In this document: positions 1 through 9,883 of the stretch, one piece after another
Position numbering within the stretch: position 1 is the first letter of the stretch
Layout: every line of letters begins with the position of its first letter
Assembly (NCBI RefSeq): GCF_009601505.1
Contig: NZ_WITC01000099.1
Location: 40,970-104,969 of the forward strand
Direction: 5' to 3'
DNA length: 64,000 nt
DNA from: Sinorhizobium terangae
GTDB lineage: Bacteria; Pseudomonadota; Alphaproteobacteria; Rhizobiales; Rhizobiaceae
Notes under the pieces: generated by a model
What the model saw: only the letters and a program-made list of their open reading frames with translations
Told to the model about the DNA's origin: nothing
Databases searched by the model: none
Position numbers and translations under genes: made by a program

Positions 1-2
1 AC

Positions 3-134
3 GAAATCGAGGCGCGCGATCCTTCAGGCCTCGGCGGGGCGACGCGGGCGGCAACCGACGCCCTTCACCAGCGCTATGGCGAAGGCGCAATCGACGGGCG
101 CATCAGGGCCCATGTCGTGGCGGCTAGCCGTTAG
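3..134 (+). CDS. C-terminal end of a truncated upstream gene, function not recognised
   Basis: An open frame enters from the left window edge and gives 43 residues ending in a TAG stop, with the tail RIRAHVVAASR. The next gene starts 27 bases later, so it is probably the first visible gene of the same plus-strand operon. The residues show no motif that I can assign; a methyltransferase-like tail is one guess but is not supported. Codon use fits the high-G+C neighbours. Confidence 0.45.
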   Translation, partial: EIEARDPSGLGGATRAATDALHQRYGEGAIDGRIRAHVVAASR

Positions 135-161
135 CGCAGTTTCATGCGGCCGGAGGAACGT

Positions 162-959
162 ATGCAAATCGGCAAACAGCGTGCGGCGACGAGCCGGATC
201 TCAACGGTAAGTGCGGATCGGGTCGAGGTGCGCGGCCGCGATCTCTGCCGCGACCTGATGGGGCGGCTGACGTTCACGGAATACTTCCATCTGCTGACGA
301 CCGGCCGGGAGCCGACGGAGGACCAGCGCTATTTTCTCGACCTCTTGCTGATCGCGATAGCCGAGCATGGCATGATGCCGACCGTGCAGGCGGCGCGGAT
401 GACGCTCGCGGCCGACCCGGATTCGCTTCAGGGCGCCTTGGCGGCCGGTCTTCTCGGCTGCGGGCCGGTGCTGGTCGGAACCGCCGAGCTCTGCGGCGCG
501 CTGCTGGTGAAGGCCGAAGCGCGCATCGCTGCCGGCGAGGATGCCGATGCTGCGGTGCGCGCGCTGGTCACCGACATTCGCGAGGCGGACGGCAAGCTGC
601 CGGGCTTCGGCCATCCGGTGCACCGTCCCGTCGATCCGCGCGCCGAGCGCATTCTCGAACTTGCCGATGAGCGCGGCGTGAGCGGCACGCATGTGAAGCT
701 TGCGCGGCTTACCCGCACGACCGCCGCTGAAGTCTGGGGTAAACCGCTGGTGATGAACGTGTCCATGCCGATCGCCGCCGTGCTTCTCGACCTCGGGTTC
801 CCGGTGACGATGGTCAAGGCGATCCCGCTGCTCGCCCGGGCGGGCGGCATTCTCGCGCACCTGACGGAAGAGCGGGTAAACCCGATCGGCTTCGCCATGG
901 CGTCGGCGGCGGAGGCATCAGTTACCTACAGGACAGACGAAGAGGAGGGGGGCGGCTGA
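162..959 (+). CDS. Citrate synthase-family protein, citryl-CoA lyase-like
   Basis: The 265-residue product belongs to the citrate synthase superfamily but is much shorter than a real citrate synthase (about 430 residues), as in stand-alone citryl-CoA lyase-like proteins. The diagnostic segment GFGHPVHRPVDPRAERIL lies near residues 148-165 and carries the catalytic-type His and the DPRAERIL arginine. The start at 162 is preferred over an upstream in-frame ATG at 144 because GGAGG lies 5 bases before it. The gene is followed by a ligase-like gene 2 bases after its stop, implying an operon that handles CoA thioesters. The family reaction would be cleavage or condensation of a citryl-CoA-like substrate; the actual substrate is unknown. 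Confidence 0.75.
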   Translation: MQIGKQRAATSRISTVSADRVEVRGRDLCRDLMGRLTFTEYFHLLTTGREPTEDQRYFLDLLLIAIAEHGMMPTVQAARMTLAADPDSLQGALAAGLLGCGPVLVGTAELCGALLVKAEARIAAGEDADAAVRALVTDIREADGKLPGFGHPVHRPVDPRAERILELADERGVSGTHVKLARLTRTTAAEVWGKPLVMNVSMPIAAVLLDLGFPVTMVKAIPLLARAGGILAHLTEERVNPIGFAMASAAEASVTYRTDEEEGGG

Positions 960-961
960 CC

Positions 962-2267
962 ATGCTTGATCCCGAGATCGAAACGCTGCCCTGGCGCGAG
1001 CAAGTCCGGCTCGACGACGCGCTCTATCGACAACAGATCGAATATCTGCTCGCCCGTTCGCGCTTCTATCGGACAAAATTGGAGACCGCCGGCTTCCACA
1101 CCACTGCCGAGATTGGCGGTCTCGCCGCCATCGTCGATCTGCCCCTCACCGAGAAGAGCGAAATCCGCGCAAGCTGCAGCGCGGCCGATCCGATGGGAAC
1201 GCATGTGGCCGCGCCGATCAGCGAGATTGTGCGGATCTATTCGACCAGCGGAACGACCGGGACGCCGAGCTATATTCCGCTGACGGCGGGTGACCTCGAC
1301 AACTGGGTGACGACCTCGGCGCGCAGCTATTCCGCCTCCGGCATCCGGCCGGGCGAGGCGATCGTTTCCACCTACAACGCCGGCCCGTTCGTGGCCGGCG
1401 CAGCGCTCGCCGCCTTCGACCGGCTGGGCCTGTGCCATATCCCGGTTGGCACTGGACACACCGAGCGGCTGATGGCGGCGATCCGCCTTTTGCGGCCCGC
1501 GGCCGCGGTAATGACGCCCTCCTATGCGACCTATCTCGCGGAATGGGCGGCGGAGCGCGACTTCGATCTGAAGAGATCGAGCGTCAGGCGACTGCTGGTC
1601 GCCGGCGAGCCCGGCGGCGGCGAGCCGAAATTTCGGGCGCGGCTCGAAGAGGCGTGGGGTGCGAAGGTTACCGAGGCGATGGGCATCGGTGATATCGGCG
1701 TGTCGCTCTGGGGCGAATGCGAGGAGCAATGCGGCATGCATCTCGGCGGCCGCGGCGTCGTCCATGCCGAACTGGTCGACCCGGAAACCGCCGCGCCCGT
1801 CGCGCTTGAGGACGGCGCGCGCGGCGAACTGGTGCTGACGCATCTCCAGCACCGGGCGGCGCCGATGCTCAGGTTTCGCACACGCGATCACGTGGAGATG
1901 TGGACGTCGCCCTGCCGCTGCGGGCGGACGGCGCCGCGCGTGCGCTGCATCGGCCGAACCGACGACCTCCTCATCGTACGCGGCGTCAACATCTTTCCCT
2001 CGGCCATCCGCGACGTGGTCAGCGAATTTGCGCCGGCCGTCAGCGGCATGATCCTGGTGAGGCCCGTAGCGAGGGGGCCGCGACAGGCCGCCCTTGCCGG
2101 TCTCGGTGGAACTCGGCAAGGATAGCGAAGGCCGCGCGGGGCTCGCCATAAGCATCGAGAAGCGCATCCGCGAGGTGCTGGTCGTCTCGACGCGCGTGGA
2201 GATCCTGCCCTGGGGGTCGCTTCAGCGCAGCGAATACAAGTCGAAACTGGTGCAGAGAGCGGAGTAA
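962..2267 (+). pseudogene. Phenylacetate-CoA ligase-like (PaaK family) adenylate-forming enzyme, frameshifted
   Basis: The reading frame from 962 runs 387 residues to a stop at 2125, then the expected C-terminal lid domain continues in the next frame and ends with YKSKLVQRAE at 2267. The family P-loop STSGTTGTPSY lies near residues 94-104, and a CRCG pair and the segment GRTDDLLIVRGVNIFPSAI near the end are typical of PaaK-like ligases, which activate aryl or acyl acids with ATP and load them onto CoA. A G5 run at 2073-2077 is the likely site: removing one G restores a single frame of about 434 residues. It sits between citryl-CoA lyase-like and VOC genes. Either the lesion is real and the C-terminal domain is lost, or it is a homopolymer sequencing error. 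Confidence 0.8.
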
Positions 2268-2326
2268 GATCAGACTTGTGCGGCTTGCGTCGACGCGCCG
2301 CCAAGCAAAAAAACGGGAGGATGACG

Positions 2327-2908
2327 ATGCGAAAGCTGCAATCGCAAGGGGTTCATCACATCACGCTGGTCGGCGCGGACCGCCAGACTTCGATCGATTT
2401 CTGGGAAGGCTTGCTCGGCATGCCCTTTGTGTTCGAGCAGCCGAACCTCGACCGGGCGACGGAAAGTCACCTTTATTTCGATCCGGGCGACGGCCGGCTG
2501 ATCACCGTCTTCACGGACGAGAACCGCAAGCCCGACTCGAAGCGGACCTCGACCGACATCGGCTGCGTGCACCACATCGCCTTTGCCGTCTCGCGTGCGA
2601 CGTTTCAGCAGGCGGTCGAGCGCCTGAATGAGCGGGAGATCCGGCACAGCGGGGTCAAGGACCGCGGCTTCATGGATTCGATCTATTTCGAGGATCCGCT
2701 CGGGCTGCTTGTCGAACTCGCCTCCTATCGTTTCGAGCCGCCGGCCGGCCACACCCACGCCGAGGTACTGATGGAGGCGCACAAGGTGCGAGTGGCGCGC
2801 GGCGACTACAACATCGCCGAGGTGCACCTTGCCGACGCCATCGAGGCGCTGACCGAACGGACGCGGGGCTCGCTGTCGGAGGATCGGACGCCGAAGAACC
2901 CTTACTGA
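2327..2908 (+). CDS. VOC (glyoxalase/bleomycin resistance/dioxygenase) superfamily protein
   Basis: The 193-residue protein has the paired beta-alpha-beta-beta-beta modules of the VOC fold: GVHHITLVGADRQTSIDFW near the start and CVHHIAFAV in the middle, with the metal-ligand type His residues and the Glu in GLLVELASY. VOC enzymes use a divalent metal for isomerase, epimerase or ring-cleaving dioxygenase chemistry. Two close ATGs exist (2321, 2327); GGGAGG directly abuts the first, so 2327 with a 6-base gap is the better start. It lies between the ligase-like gene and a GST-like gene in one operon, which suggests aromatic or organic-acid catabolism, but the substrate cannot be read from the sequence. 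Confidence 0.8.
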   Translation: MRKLQSQGVHHITLVGADRQTSIDFWEGLLGMPFVFEQPNLDRATESHLYFDPGDGRLITVFTDENRKPDSKRTSTDIGCVHHIAFAVSRATFQQAVERLNEREIRHSGVKDRGFMDSIYFEDPLGLLVELASYRFEPPAGHTHAEVLMEAHKVRVARGDYNIAEVHLADAIEALTERTRGSLSEDRTPKNPY

Positions 2909-2938
2909 TGAGAGTGGGACCAAAAGGGAGGAGCAATC

Positions 2939-3628
2939 ATGCCTGAAATCAAGCTCAACGTGATCAAGCCCAGCGTCAACAACATGACGGCGCGTGTCTT
3001 CATGCGCGCGGCGGGCCTCGATTTCAACGAGACCGACGTCTTCGGCCAGACGCGTACGCCCGAATATCTGGCGAAGGCGCCGTCGCATCTGACGCCGATG
3101 ATCGAAATGAGGGACCTGCCGATGGGGGCGCTGTGGGAAAGCTGTGCGATCATGCAGTATCTCTGCAACAAGAACGGCCTCGACGACCTCTATCCGAAAG
3201 ACCCCGAGGCGCGCGCGATGATCGACAGCGCCATGTTCTACCTGATCGGCACTTTCTATCCCTATCTCGCCCGCGCCACCTATCCGGCGCTCAACTTCCC
3301 GCAATATCCGGGCGAGGTCGGCTACAGCGATGCCGACCCGGTGGCGAAGGAGCATGCGCGTATGGCCGCGACCGAGGCGCTGGCAGAGCCGCTCGAGGTG
3401 TTCCACAGGTTCTTTATCGGCAACAGGTCCTTCATCGGCGGCGCAAAACCCTCGATCGCCGACATCAGGCTTGCTGCGACGCTCGAGTTCCTCGCGGTGA
3501 TCGACTATCCGCTGCCGGATTGGGCGAAGACCTATATGGCGTCGATGGAGGAGGCGCTCGGCAGCGCCTATAGCGAGCCGGCGGCAGACGTTCGCAGCTA
3601 CATTAGTTATGTGCGCGGTCAGAGGTGA
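2939..3628 (+). CDS. Glutathione S-transferase family protein
   Basis: The 229-residue protein has an N-terminal thioredoxin-like half ending in the glutathione-contact type segment ALWESCAIMQYLCNK, and an alpha-helical C-terminal half with the N-capping box-like SIADIRLAATLEFL. The start has a strong GGGAGGAGC ribosome site 6 bases upstream. It is the last gene of the plus-strand operon. In such catabolic operons GST proteins often act as isomerases, dehalogenases or lyases with glutathione; which applies here is not visible. A RIME-like repeat follows about 110 bases downstream. Confidence 0.8.
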   Translation: MPEIKLNVIKPSVNNMTARVFMRAAGLDFNETDVFGQTRTPEYLAKAPSHLTPMIEMRDLPMGALWESCAIMQYLCNKNGLDDLYPKDPEARAMIDSAMFYLIGTFYPYLARATYPALNFPQYPGEVGYSDADPVAKEHARMAATEALAEPLEVFHRFFIGNRSFIGGAKPSIADIRLAATLEFLAVIDYPLPDWAKTYMASMEEALGSAYSEPAADVRSYISYVRGQR

Positions 3629-3740
3629 CAGGGTAGAGCGTACTTAGGTTGAACCAGCGCATTGTGGTGGTTTGCTGCGGGTTCGCATAAGCACGACGCA
3701 TTGTTGTTTTGCCGCCGGGCCTTCTCTTTCGGTCATCCTA

Positions 3741-3847
3741 CTGCATGATTCCTTAAATCGGAATCGATTTAAGGACAAAATCATGCAGCAATTCAAAGCG
3801 CTACAGAGACCTTTGCGCGTCCGATTGGACGCGCGGCGCTGTAGCGC
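3741..3847. repeat. RIME-like two-palindrome intergenic repeat, copy 1
   Basis: Two palindromes sit side by side. The first (3741-3787) has outer arms CTGCATGATT/AATCATGCAG and inner arms CCTTAAATCG/CGATTTAAGG. The second has outer arms CTACAG/CTGTAG around GCGCGTCC/GGACGCGC. Size (about 107 bp) and layout match what is known of Rhizobium intergenic mosaic elements. The adjacent bases 3848-3866 carry a copy of the CTTGACCCGAGGATCC motif also seen near 23.1 kb. Confidence 0.8.
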
Positions 3848-3905
3848 TTGACCCGAGGATCCAGAATCGCGCCGTCGCTTTGCTCGCTTGCGCCGCACGC
3901 AAGCC

Positions 3906-4982
3906 TCACTTCCGATAGAGCATCCAGTCCTTGCGGGTGCCGCCACCTTCGCTGCCGGCGAAGAACACGACCCGGTCGCTCGCTGTTTCGGTGGCGGTCT
4001 GCAGGGCCTTTTCGGCGTGGCCGACCAGTTCCGAGGCGGTGCCGGCGTCAAAGGTGGTGCTGCACCCGAAGCGGGCGAGGACCACCGGCATGCGGCGCTG
4101 GCGGTTATCGAATGCGCTCTGGCAGCTCTTCTTCAACTGGTCCGCCACCTTCTGGATTTCCGCTTCGGCGCTCGTCCAGACGAGGATGCCGATCTGCGGC
4201 CGGTCGAGCCATGCGGCGAAGTCGGTCGCCTGCACGATCTGCGACACGACGAAGCCGAGCCGCTCCAAAATCGCTTCCTTGAGTTTGACGAGTTCCTTGG
4301 CCTCGAAGGGTTCGAGCGCCAGCAGATTGCAGAGGATGAGCGATGTGCCTTCGGGATAACGCTCGCCGCCATAGAGTTCGGCGAGTTTCTTGTTGAAGCC
4401 GCGGCGGTTGGCGAGGTTGGTGGCGAGGTGGGTGAATTTCGTGCGCTCGAATTCCTCGACGTCGCTCGCAATGGCCGCGACGGCCGTGATTTGCGTCGAA
4501 ACGCTTTCGAGCATCTGCGTGCTCTTCGACTGCTGCACCTCTGTCAGTTGCCGGATCGCCTGCAGGTGGGACTGAATCGACTTCGTGTCTCTCGGGTCCA
4601 TCGAAGAGATCTTGCCGGTCGCCTGGCCGAGCAGGCTCGAATAGCTGGAGAGCGAGCTGTGGCCCGATTGCAGCGACTCCTTCAGGGTCGAAAGCTCGCT
4701 CTGGATGCGGTTGGTGGATTCGTCGAGGAGCGACTTGCCGAAATGATGCGGCAGATAGGCCCGTGCGAGTGCATCGACCTCTTCCTCCGCGATCGGCTTG
4801 GCGAGGCGGGCAAATTTCTCCCGGAGCTCCGGATTGCTGCCGCTGATGATCTCGTACATGAGCTCGTAATTGACCGGAGAGGCATGAATCTCCAGCCGGT
4901 TCAGCGTGGCAAAAACGGTGTAGCAGAGTTCCTTGCGGCTCTGATCCGCAAGCTGTTTCGGGGAGGAATTCGCAATCGCCAT
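3906..4982 (-). CDS. GGDEF-like protein with degenerate active site, tandem paralogue 1
   Basis: The 358-residue protein has a conserved N-terminal helical region (about 170 residues with LSTLKESLQSGHSSLSSYS) followed by a GGDEF-like domain beginning ATNLANRRGFNKKLAEL, the counterpart of the diguanylate cyclase DxLTxLxNRR segment. Where the GG(D/E)EF loop should be, the sequence reads LDRPQIGILV, so the catalytic loop is missing and c-di-GMP synthesis is unlikely. It could be a nucleotide-binding or structural signalling protein. The start at 4982 is chosen because it matches the paralogue at 5343-6419 exactly in length and leader (GAAAGG-Y-GC-Y-GCACC then ATG). No membrane segment is evident. 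Confidence 0.8.
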   Translation of the reverse strand: MAIANSSPKQLADQSRKELCYTVFATLNRLEIHASPVNYELMYEIISGSNPELREKFARLAKPIAEEEVDALARAYLPHHFGKSLLDESTNRIQSELSTLKESLQSGHSSLSSYSSLLGQATGKISSMDPRDTKSIQSHLQAIRQLTEVQQSKSTQMLESVSTQITAVAAIASDVEEFERTKFTHLATNLANRRGFNKKLAELYGGERYPEGTSLILCNLLALEPFEAKELVKLKEAILERLGFVVSQIVQATDFAAWLDRPQIGILVWTSAEAEIQKVADQLKKSCQSAFDNRQRRMPVVLARFGCSTTFDAGTASELVGHAEKALQTATETASDRVVFFAGSEGGGTRKDWMLYRK

Positions 4983-5342
4983 GGTGCAGCGCCTTTCGCA
5001 TGAAGCGTCACAGGCAAATGCACCTGGGACGACGGTCGGACAGGTACGCGGGGGGCCGGAGCCTCGTATCGATATGCAGCAGCGAGTGGTATCGCGTCCG
5101 ACTCCGCCATTCATGCGATTTGATTGACGCGACCGCGTCCCGTCGGACAACCTAGAGTAAGCTCTCGTCCATTAATGACTGGTGAATTAGCAAACGATAA
5201 TCGGCCGGAAACGGCAAAGCGGTCCCGAAGTTTGCGATCGCGGCTGTGAAACAGCAGTAACTGCCCTCGACCGATCCGGTCAGGGAAGATGCAGTCTGAA
5301 AAGGGGAGCCGCGCGAATGAACGCGTGGTGAGGGCAGAAAGG
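4983..5342. other. Gap between the tandem GGDEF-like paralogues
   Basis: These 360 bases hold the upstream region of paralogue 1 and the downstream region of paralogue 2, both read leftward. A lower-G+C patch around 5150-5215 is the likely promoter zone for paralogue 1. I see no convincing gene or repeat here. Confidence 0.4.
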
Positions 5343-6419
5343 TCAGCGCTTGTAGAGCGACCAGTCTTTGCGTTGGCCGCCAGCCTTGCTGTCCAGGAAG
5401 AAGACGACGGCTTCGTCGGCCTGTTCGGTGGCGGTTTCGAGCGCCGTTTCGGCGTGGATGAAGAGGCTCGCCGCCGTGTCGGCGTCATAGGTCGTGCTGC
5501 ATCCGAAATGGGCCGTGACGGCGGGCATGCCCGGTCGCTGACCACTGAAGGCGCGCAGGCAGTTCATGCGGATGTGCTCGGCGACCCGCTGGATTTCCGC
5601 TTCGCTGGTGGTTCCGACGAGAATGCCGATCTGCGGCCGGTCGAGCCAGGCGGCGAAATCGGTGGCGTGGATGGTCTGCGAGACCACGGAGCCGAGGCGC
5701 TGCAGGATCGCTTCCTTGTGCTTGATCAGTTCCTTCTTCTCGAAGGGTTCGAGCGCCAGCAGATTGCAGAGGATGAGGGCCGCGCCGTCCGGATAGCGCT
5801 CGCCACCGTAAAGCTCGGCGAGCTTGCGGTTGAAGCCGCGCCGGTTGGCGAGATTAGTGGCGGCGTGTGTGAACTTCGCCCGCTCGAACTCGTCGAGGTC
5901 GCCGGTAATCGCGGTCACCGCCGAGATATGGGTCGAAACGCTTTCCAGCATCTCGTCGCTCTTCGAGCGCTGGATGTCGGTCGCCGCCCGGATCGCCTGC
6001 AGCTCGGACTGGATCCTTTGGGTATCGCCCGGATCGATCGAGGAGAAATTGCCGCTCGCCTGGCCGAGCATGGTCGAATAGCTCGAAAGGGAGCTGTGGC
6101 CCGATTGCAGCGACTCCTTCAAAGTCGAGAGTTCGCTCTGAATGCGGGTGGTCGACTCCTCGACCTTCGACTGGCCGAAATGGTGCGGCAGGTACATGCG
6201 CGCCAAGACATCCAGATCCTCCTCGGTCACGTCGCGGCCGAGGCGCGCGAACTTCTCGCGCAGTTCCGGATTGTTGCCGCTGATGATTTCGCACATCAGC
6301 TCGTAATTGACCGGCGAGGCATCGATCTGCAGCCGCTCCAGCGTTGCGAAGGCATTGTAATAGACATCCCGGCGGATCTGCTGCGCAATATGTTTCGGCG
6401 AAGGGCTCACGACAGCCAT
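5343..6419 (-). CDS. GGDEF-like protein with degenerate active site, tandem paralogue 2
   Basis: Also 358 residues and clearly homologous along its whole length to the gene at 3906-4982, for example LSTLKESLQSGHSSLSSYS and ATNLANRRGFNRKLAEL are shared almost exactly. The GGDEF loop is again replaced by LDRPQIGILVG, so both copies have lost the same catalytic element and the degeneration predates duplication. The untranslated leader GAAAGGTGCCGCACC before the ATG differs from its sister only at two positions, so the duplication included the translation signal. The start at 6419 follows from this conserved leader. Confidence 0.8.
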   Translation of the reverse strand: MAVVSPSPKHIAQQIRRDVYYNAFATLERLQIDASPVNYELMCEIISGNNPELREKFARLGRDVTEEDLDVLARMYLPHHFGQSKVEESTTRIQSELSTLKESLQSGHSSLSSYSTMLGQASGNFSSIDPGDTQRIQSELQAIRAATDIQRSKSDEMLESVSTHISAVTAITGDLDEFERAKFTHAATNLANRRGFNRKLAELYGGERYPDGAALILCNLLALEPFEKKELIKHKEAILQRLGSVVSQTIHATDFAAWLDRPQIGILVGTTSEAEIQRVAEHIRMNCLRAFSGQRPGMPAVTAHFGCSTTYDADTAASLFIHAETALETATEQADEAVVFFLDSKAGGQRKDWSLYKR

Positions 6420-6652
6420 GGTGCGGCACCTTTCAAGAAAAGCGTCTGATGCGCGACGGGGAGGGAACGCATGAAGCGGAAACCTCGGATCGGAAAAATG
6501 GCGGCAAGGATCTTCGATCCCGCGTGATGCGGACGGAACGATGCCTGATGCATCCGATCGAACAGCCGAAAGTAAGCGAACGCGCGTTAAGGGCGGGTGA
6601 AAGGAATAGGGAGAATGTTTGGGGTTGTGGGGATTTTGGCCGCGACTGCCCC

Positions 6653-9600
6653 TCAATCCTGCCCGATCGACGCATGGGGGCGCGTCTCGTCGCCATGCTC
6701 GTCCCGCGTCTCAGCAGCCTCCCTTACCGCCGGCGGTACGCTTGTTCCGTGCTCCCTCAGCCCGGCGAGCTTATGGCCGCGTTCGCGCAGCCACTGGAAG
6801 ACGACGTAGAGGGCGGGGATGATGAAGATGCCGAGGAGGGAGGCGGCGAGCATGCCGCCGGCGACGCCGGTGCCGACGGCGCGGCGGCTGAGCATGCCGG
6901 CGCCCTGCGCCGTCACCAGCGGAATCAACCCGACGATGAAGGCGAAGCTTGTCATCATCACCGCGCGGAAGCGGGTACGCGCGCCCTCGACGGCGGACTC
7001 GACGATGCCGGCGCCTTTCTCGCGCCGGAATTTGGCGAATTCGACGATCAGGATCGCGTTCTTGGAGGCGAGCGCGATCAGCACGACAAGGCCGATCTGG
7101 GCGTAGATGTCGAAGGAGAGGCCGGCGATCAGCACCGAGACGAGGGCGCCCGCGACGCCGACGGCCACCGACAGGAGCACCGGAATCGGGATGGTCCAGC
7201 TTTCATAAAGCGCGACCAGGAAGAGGTAGGCGAAGAGCACGGCGAGCGCCAGGATCACCGTCGTCTGTCCGGCGGCCTCGAGTTCCTGCAACGCGGTGCC
7301 GGTCCACTCGTAGCTAAAGCCCGGCGGCAGCGTGGTGGCGGAAAGGGCGGCCATCGCTTGCAGCGCCTCGCCCGAGGAGACGCCGGGGGCGGGCTGGCCG
7401 TTGAGCGTGATCGAGCGGTTGTTGTTGTAGCGCACCATCGACTGCGGGCCGACGATATAGTCGACGCGCGCGATGGACGCGACCGGCACCATGCCGCCCG
7501 AAGCATTGCGCACATGCAGGCGCTGGATGTCGTTGACGGAATCGCGGTCGGCCTCGGCCGCCTGGAGGTTCACCTTCCAGCTGCGGCCGAAAAGGTTGAA
7601 GTCGTTGACATAGTAAGAGCCGAGCGTGCCTTGCAGCGTCGCGAAAAGATCGCTGATCGAGACGCCGAGCGCCTGCACGCGGTCGCGGTCGATGTCGAGA
7701 TAGAGCTGCGGCGAACTTGCCGAATAGGTGGTGAAGGTCGGCCCGAGCTTCGGGTTCTGGTTGGCGGCGATGATCAGCCCGCCGGCTGTCGCGGCGATGT
7801 CGGCCGCCGGGCGGCCCTGCAGGTCGAGCAGCTGATATTCGAAACCGGAGCCGGTGCCGAGCCCGAGGATCGGCGGCAGGTTGAAGGCGAAAACCTGTGC
7901 CTCGCGGATCGTCACGCCCTTGGCCATGGCCGTCGCGACCGCGCTGTTGACCGAGGCCGAGACCGCCTCGCGCTCGGCAAAGGGCTTCATTGTGACGACT
8001 GCGAAGGCGCTGTTCGACTTCGAGATGCCGTCGAGGAAGCTGTAGCCGGCGACGCTGGTCACGTCCTGCACGCCTTCGATGCCACGGAGGAAATTCTCGA
8101 CCTGGCGCAGCGCTACATTGGTGCGATTGTAAGAGGCGCCTTCGGGCAGGCGCACTTCCGTGAAGAACATGCCCTGGTCTTCGCTCGGCAGGAAGCCGGT
8201 CGGCACGATGCGGAACAGCCAGCCCGTGGCACCGATCGCGACCGCGATCAGAACGAGGCCGATGATGGCGCGCCGCGCGATCTTTTCCGCGACATAGACA
8301 TAGCCGTCACGGCCGTTGTCGATGCGGCGCGACAGCCAGCCGAGAACGCCGCGCTTCTCGCCGTGATGCGGCTTCAACAGGATCGAGCAGAGCGCGGGGC
8401 TTAAAGTGAGCGCGTTGATGGCGGAGATCACCATCGATACCGAAACGGCGACCGCGAACTGCTGGAAGAGCTGACCGCTCAAGCCCGGGATGAAGGCGAC
8501 CGGGACGAAAACGGAAAGCAGCACGAGGGTGATGGCGACAATCGCGCCGGTGATTTCGCCCATCGCAAGGCGCGCGGCCTCCGGCGCCTGCATACCGGGA
8601 TTTTCCTCCATCACCCGCTCGATGTTTTCGACGACGACGATCGCGTCGTCGACGACGATGCCGATCGCCAGCACCAGCGCCAGCAGCGACACGGTGTTGA
8701 GCGAGAAGCCCATGGCGAGGATCACCGCGAAGGTGCCGATGAGTGCCACCGGAACGGCGACGAGCGGAACCAGCGTCGCGCGCCAGTTGCCGAGGAAAAG
8801 GAAGACCACGATGATAACAAGCACGAAGGCCTCGACCAGCGTGTGCACGACGTTTTCGACGCTCGCCTCCACGAATTCGGAGGTGTCGTAGGAAACCTTG
8901 TAGGTGAGGCCTTCCGGGAAGGCTTGCGCCAGGCGGTCGAGTGCGGCCCTGACGCCCTCGGCGGCTTCAAGCGCGTTTGCGCCGGGCGCCAGATAAGTGC
9001 CGATCATCGCGACCGGCTTGCCATTGAAGCGGGCGCTCGAATCTGAACTCGCCGCGCCGAGTTCCACCTTGGCGACGTCGCGGATGCGCACGAAAGAGCC
9101 GTCGGGCTCGGCGCGCAGCACCACATTCTCGAACTGCGCCGGATCGGTGAGTCGCCCCTGGGTCTGCAGGTTCAACTGGAAGAGGGGATCGTTCGTCATC
9201 GGCTGGGCGCCGATGCGGCCGATCGCCGCCTGGATATTCTGGGCCTTCAGGGCGTTGATCACGTCCGTCGGCGTCATGCCGAGGCTTGTCAGCCGGTCGA
9301 TGTCGAGCACGACCCGCATCGAATAATCCTGCGCGCCGAAGAGCGAGGCGTCGCCGACGCCAGGCACGCGCTTGATCGTATCCATCACGTTGATGGTGGC
9401 GTAGTTCGACAGGAAAAGGTTGTCGAAGTTGGTGTTCTCACCCTCGCCATAGATGGCGATCACCTGCATCAGCGCGGAGGATTTCTTGCGCACACTGACG
9501 CCGGTCTGCCTGACTTCGGAGGGGAGCCTCGCCTCGGCGAGCGAGACGCGGTTCTGCACGTTGACGGTGGCGATATCCGGATCGGTGCCGACGGCGAAGG

Positions 9601-9880
9601 TCACCGTGAGCGTGTAGGAGCCGTCGGCGCCGCTCGTCGACTTCATGTAGAGCATGTCGTCGACGCCGACGATCTGGCTTTCGATCGGTTGCGCCACGGT
9701 CGACTCGACCACCTCGGCGCCGGCGCCCGGGTAGCTGGCTGTCACGCTCACCTGCGGCGGCACGATATCGGGAAACTGCGCGATCGGTAGCGCGGTGAGC
9801 GCGATCAGCCCGGCGAGCGTCAAGACGATGGAGATGACCGCGGCAAAACGGGGACGATCGATGAAGATCTCGGAGATCAT
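6653..9880 (-). CDS. RND multidrug efflux pump inner-membrane subunit (HAE1/AcrB-MexB family)
   Basis: The 1075-residue product has the full AcrB-like architecture: TM1 near residues 10-30, a periplasmic porter domain, TM2-6, a second porter domain and TM8-12. The proton-relay segment [18 protein letters not shown] in TM4 carries the adjacent Asp pair, and the N-terminus [18 protein letters not shown] is typical of HAE1 pumps. It would export drugs or host-derived aromatics using the proton gradient, with the adaptor encoded just upstream (3-base gap). No outer-membrane TolC-like gene and no adjacent TetR repressor are seen, so the outer channel must be supplied elsewhere. Confidence 0.93.
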   Translation of the reverse strand: MISEIFIDRPRFAAVISIVLTLAGLIALTALPIAQFPDIVPPQVSVTASYPGAGAEVVESTVAQPIESQIVGVDDMLYMKSTSGADGSYTLTVTFAVGTDPDIATVNVQNRVSLAEARLPSEVRQTGVSVRKKSSALMQVIAIYGEGENTNFDNLFLSNYATINVMDTIKRVPGVGDASLFGAQDYSMRVVLDIDRLTSLGMTPTDVINALKAQNIQAAIGRIGAQPMTNDPLFQLNLQTQGRLTDPAQFENVVLRAEPDGSFVRIRDVAKVELGAASSDSSARFNGKPVAMIGTYLAPGANALEAAEGVRAALDRLAQAFPEGLTYKVSYDTSEFVEASVENVVHTLVEAFVLVIIVVFLFLGNWRATLVPLVAVPVALIGTFAVILAMGFSLNTVSLLALVLAIGIVVDDAIVVVENIERVMEENPGMQAPEAARLAMGEITGAIVAITLVLLSVFVPVAFIPGLSGQLFQQFAVAVSVSMVISAINALTLSPALCSILLKPHHGEKRGVLGWLSRRIDNGRDGYVYVAEKIARRAIIGLVLIAVAIGATGWLFRIVPTGFLPSEDQGMFFTEVRLPEGASYNRTNVALRQVENFLRGIEGVQDVTSVAGYSFLDGISKSNSAFAVVTMKPFAEREAVSASVNSAVATAMAKGVTIREAQVFAFNLPPILGLGTGSGFEYQLLDLQGRPAADIAATAGGLIIAANQNPKLGPTFTTYSASSPQLYLDIDRDRVQALGVSISDLFATLQGTLGSYYVNDFNLFGRSWKVNLQAAEADRDSVNDIQRLHVRNASGGMVPVASIARVDYIVGPQSMVRYNNNRSITLNGQPAPGVSSGEALQAMAALSATTLPPGFSYEWTGTALQELEAAGQTTVILALAVLFAYLFLVALYESWTIPIPVLLSVAVGVAGALVSVLIAGLSFDIYAQIGLVVLIALASKNAILIVEFAKFRREKGAGIVESAVEGARTRFRAVMMTSFAFIVGLIPLVTAQGAGMLSRRAVGTGVAGGMLAASLLGIFIIPALYVVFQWLRERGHKLAGLREHGTSVPPAVREAAETRDEHGDETRPHASIGQD

Positions 9881-9883
9881 GGC

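Noticed and set aside
6344..8404. Long open frame of 686 codons on the plus strand across the RND pump gene
   Set aside because: It is antisense to a clear RND pump, its product is rich in Arg/Gly/Asp/His without domains, and long antisense frames are expected at this G+C.
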